This document shows positions 62,211-64,000 of a stretch of 64,000 bases of DNA, one piece after another; the stretch's first letter is position 1, and each line of letters starts with the position of its first letter. The DNA lies in NCBI GenBank assembly GCA_004014935.1, contig CP025321.1, positions 2,790,001 through 2,854,000 on the forward strand. Reading direction: 5' to 3'. Below the pieces are notes generated by a model. It saw nothing but the letters and a program-made list of their open reading frames with translations. It did not search any database and was not told where the DNA came from. This DNA is from Saccharomycopsis malanga. Lineage: Eukaryota; Ascomycota; Saccharomycetes; Ascoideales; Saccharomycopsidaceae. A program made the position numbers and the translations under genes.

Positions 62211-63992
62211 CTATTCAGACACTATCAAATTGGTCATTGACTCAATCAAACGATTCACGTTATGTTTCTTCAATGCACACACTGGAATGACCGTACAAAC
62301 CTCATGAAAGTTCTCTGTAACGTAATTTCGGAGCGAGGTGAAATTTTTACCGTTTGTTACCAAGTCTGCTTTGGTACCAACCACTAAAATCTTTTTGTTA
62401 GAAATTCGGTCTTTTCCGAACATTAACTCTTTCATCAAAATTTTAAATTCTTTAATTGGATCAATTTCCAAACTCACAACCACTGCCAAAAACTTGGATC
62501 TCTCTATATGTCTAAGAAACTCAGTCCCCATGCCCTTTGGCTTTTCCACGCATGTCGCTGCTCCTTCGATGATGCCAGGTATATCTGCTACGGTGAAGTT
62601 GTCAATATGTAACTGGTTGCTGTCCTCCAGGGGGATAACGGTACCTATGGTAGGCTGTAATGTGGTAAACTCCCAATGGCCTACCTTTGACTTTGCGTTG
62701 GAGATTGCGTTCAATAAGGTGGACTTACCACTGTTTGGCATTCCGACCAACCCAAAATCAGCAAGCATTTTGAGCTCAAACAAGAAGTTGCATTCGAGGC
62801 CAGGTCTTCCTCTCTTACTGAACCTTGGGTTACGAATATCTTTAGTGAGAAAATGGGAGTTCCCAAGACCGCCTCTTCCACCTTTCAAGAGCAAAATGGG
62901 GCTCTTCGAAGGCTGGTTTAGATCTAGTCCATTAAATGGGAAGACGTCATCGGACAATTCTTCATTTAATAAAAGGGCATCATATTTTTTCACTTTAGCG
63001 TTGAATGTATTAAACCAGTCTTTATCATAATGGTAATCTCTGCTCTTATCCTTGAATATCCAGTTGTCGTCTTCTGTGATGTTTTGTTCATCTTGACGAA
63101 ACAACTGAATATAATCAACATGTTTTTCTGAAGGGCCAATCGCCTTAATTTCTATATCAGTAGATATTGGTTCAACATCCTCACCGGCTTCTTCTGCCAA
63201 AGCTTGCTGTTTCAAAATCTCGTCCAAATTCTCAGCCTGTTTAAGAACTTCCGTAGAAGGTAGCCACTTAATAGTAGTGCCTACTGGCACGGTAATCACT
63301 ACATCTTGGGCGGAAGGACCATCAAACTGACTTCCAGTACCATTTGCACCATTATAAGCAGCATAGGTCACATGTAGCTTGTGTAAGGAGTTGATTCCCT
63401 CTACAGCCTGAACATATATAGATCCGCCGTTTCCTCCATCGCCGCCGTCTGGAGGTCCTATAGCTCTTCCAGCATCACGAAAAAATGACACGCCCCCATT
63501 TCCGCCTTTTCCTGACTTTAAGTTGATGATCCGTATGTCAGAAAAGTTTTGGTTGTTGCTGGTGGATTTCGGTCGCCTTTTAGAATTGAGTGTAGAATAT
63601 GGTGACGACCGCAAAGAGGTAAACTGGTCAAGCGGTACGCGTAAAACGAGAAAGTTGTCTCTATCAGTACCTTTGTATTGATACCTAATCTTTCCTGTTG
63701 ACAATATGTTATGGTTCTTAGGTAGAGACGGAGCTTGTTTTTTCTCGACCTCATAGTGTATTTCAGTGTTGGTGGCGGTTTTGTCTTCTATATTTACAAA
63801 ACGCTCGTCCTTTGTATTCACATTAGAAATATTCTTCTTCACATTTGCATTTTTGATCTCCCGTAACCAGACATCATTTTCTGTAGCTGTGGGCGACCAA
63901 TCTGGTGCCTCGGGGAATTTCTGTTGAGCCTGGAAATTACAAACAGAAAACTGCCGGCGTATACAACAGCCAGGTCTGACTTTACTAAGCAT
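62211..63992 (-). CDS. MTG2: Mtg2, mitochondrial Obg-family GTPase
   Basis: 593 residues, complete, starting at ATG 63992 eight bases from the window edge. The N-terminal ~130 residues are a mitochondrial leader plus linker. The Obg fold is shown by Gly-rich turns (INLKSGKGGNGGVSFFRDAG, RAIGPPDGGDGGNGGSIYVQ), interrupted by an acidic insert about 250-340, then GGRGGLGNSHFLTKDIRNPR. The G domain has GMPNSGKSTLLNA (G1), DIPGIIEGAA (G3) and GTKADLV (G4). Relatives assist assembly of the mitochondrial large ribosomal subunit at the inner membrane. Confidence 0.95.
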   Translation of the reverse strand: MLSKVRPGCCIRRQFSVCNFQAQQKFPEAPDWSPTATENDVWLREIKNANVKKNISNVNTKDERFVNIEDKTATNTEIHYEVEKKQAPSLPKNHNILSTGKIRYQYKGTDRDNFLVLRVPLDQFTSLRSSPYSTLNSKRRPKSTSNNQNFSDIRIINLKSGKGGNGGVSFFRDAGRAIGPPDGGDGGNGGSIYVQAVEGINSLHKLHVTYAAYNGANGTGSQFDGPSAQDVVITVPVGTTIKWLPSTEVLKQAENLDEILKQQALAEEAGEDVEPISTDIEIKAIGPSEKHVDYIQLFRQDEQNITEDDNWIFKDKSRDYHYDKDWFNTFNAKVKKYDALLLNEELSDDVFPFNGLDLNQPSKSPILLLKGGRGGLGNSHFLTKDIRNPRFSKRGRPGLECNFLFELKMLADFGLVGMPNSGKSTLLNAISNAKSKVGHWEFTTLQPTIGTVIPLEDSNQLHIDNFTVADIPGIIEGAATCVEKPKGMGTEFLRHIERSKFLAVVVSLEIDPIKEFKILMKELMFGKDRISNKKILVVGTKADLVTNGKNFTSLRNYVTENFHEVCTVIPVCALKKHNVNRLIESMTNLIVSE

Positions 63993-64000
63993 CTGAACTG

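Overview
The window is nuclear DNA of a budding yeast (Saccharomycotina), most likely the CUG-Ser (Candida/Debaryomyces-type) clade. It is AT-rich, with tightly packed single-exon genes and a few short introns that use GTATGT donors and TACTAAC-like branch points close to the acceptor. Two GCCCTAA (Tbf1-type) sites lie upstream of the ribosomal protein gene RPL11. CTG leucine codons look strongly avoided: none in the ~390 C-terminal codons of VPS1 that I read, and one in ~400 codons of ADE2. The clade call is an inference, because I found no CTG at a position where serine is invariant.

Layout, left to right: PTA1 (cut by the window start), CNE1 (calnexin), an unrecognised 683-residue protein, RPL11, a small zinc-finger/membrane protein, a TMEM205-like protein, an ERT1/RDS2-type zinc-cluster regulator, a PEBP protein, a butanediol-dehydrogenase-like enzyme, TOM20 divergent from MPP10, SLX9, a GPI-type aspartyl protease, a small membrane protein, TPD3 (PP2A scaffold), MSW1, VPS1, SDS3, ADE2, a small heat-shock protein divergent from a VPS73-like transporter, MGR3-like divergent from POP1, SAK1-like kinase, RTS1 (PP2A B56 subunit), an SSA-type HSP70, and MTG2. 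There is no operon logic. Themes are ribosome and RNA biogenesis (RPL11, MPP10, SLX9, POP1), mitochondria (TOM20, MSW1, MGR3, MTG2), PP2A (TPD3, RTS1) and heat shock (HSP20, HSP70).

The most interesting content is between the genes. A family of tRNA-derived short interspersed elements (SINEs) is present in about nine copies, on both strands. The best copy (38191-38437) has a tRNA-like head with perfect Pol III A and B boxes, an unrelated body, a tail ending in ATT repeats, and an 18-bp direct repeat on each side. Other copies are 5'-truncated or internally deleted, and two more have clear target-site duplications. This is the signature of LINE-driven retroposition, which I do not know to be described for such an element in these yeasts. 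At least two body types (subfamilies) can be told apart.

A second repeat family is present as two direct copies of about 1.1-1.3 kb (40884-42182 and 60894-62020). Each holds a ~664-bp core that differs at only five places, set in flanks that are much more diverged. The core carries a perfect Pol III A box and a possible hairpin on the minus strand. Both copies abut SINE sequence in the same orientation. No LINE, LTR element, virus copy, canonical tRNA, rRNA or CRISPR array was seen.
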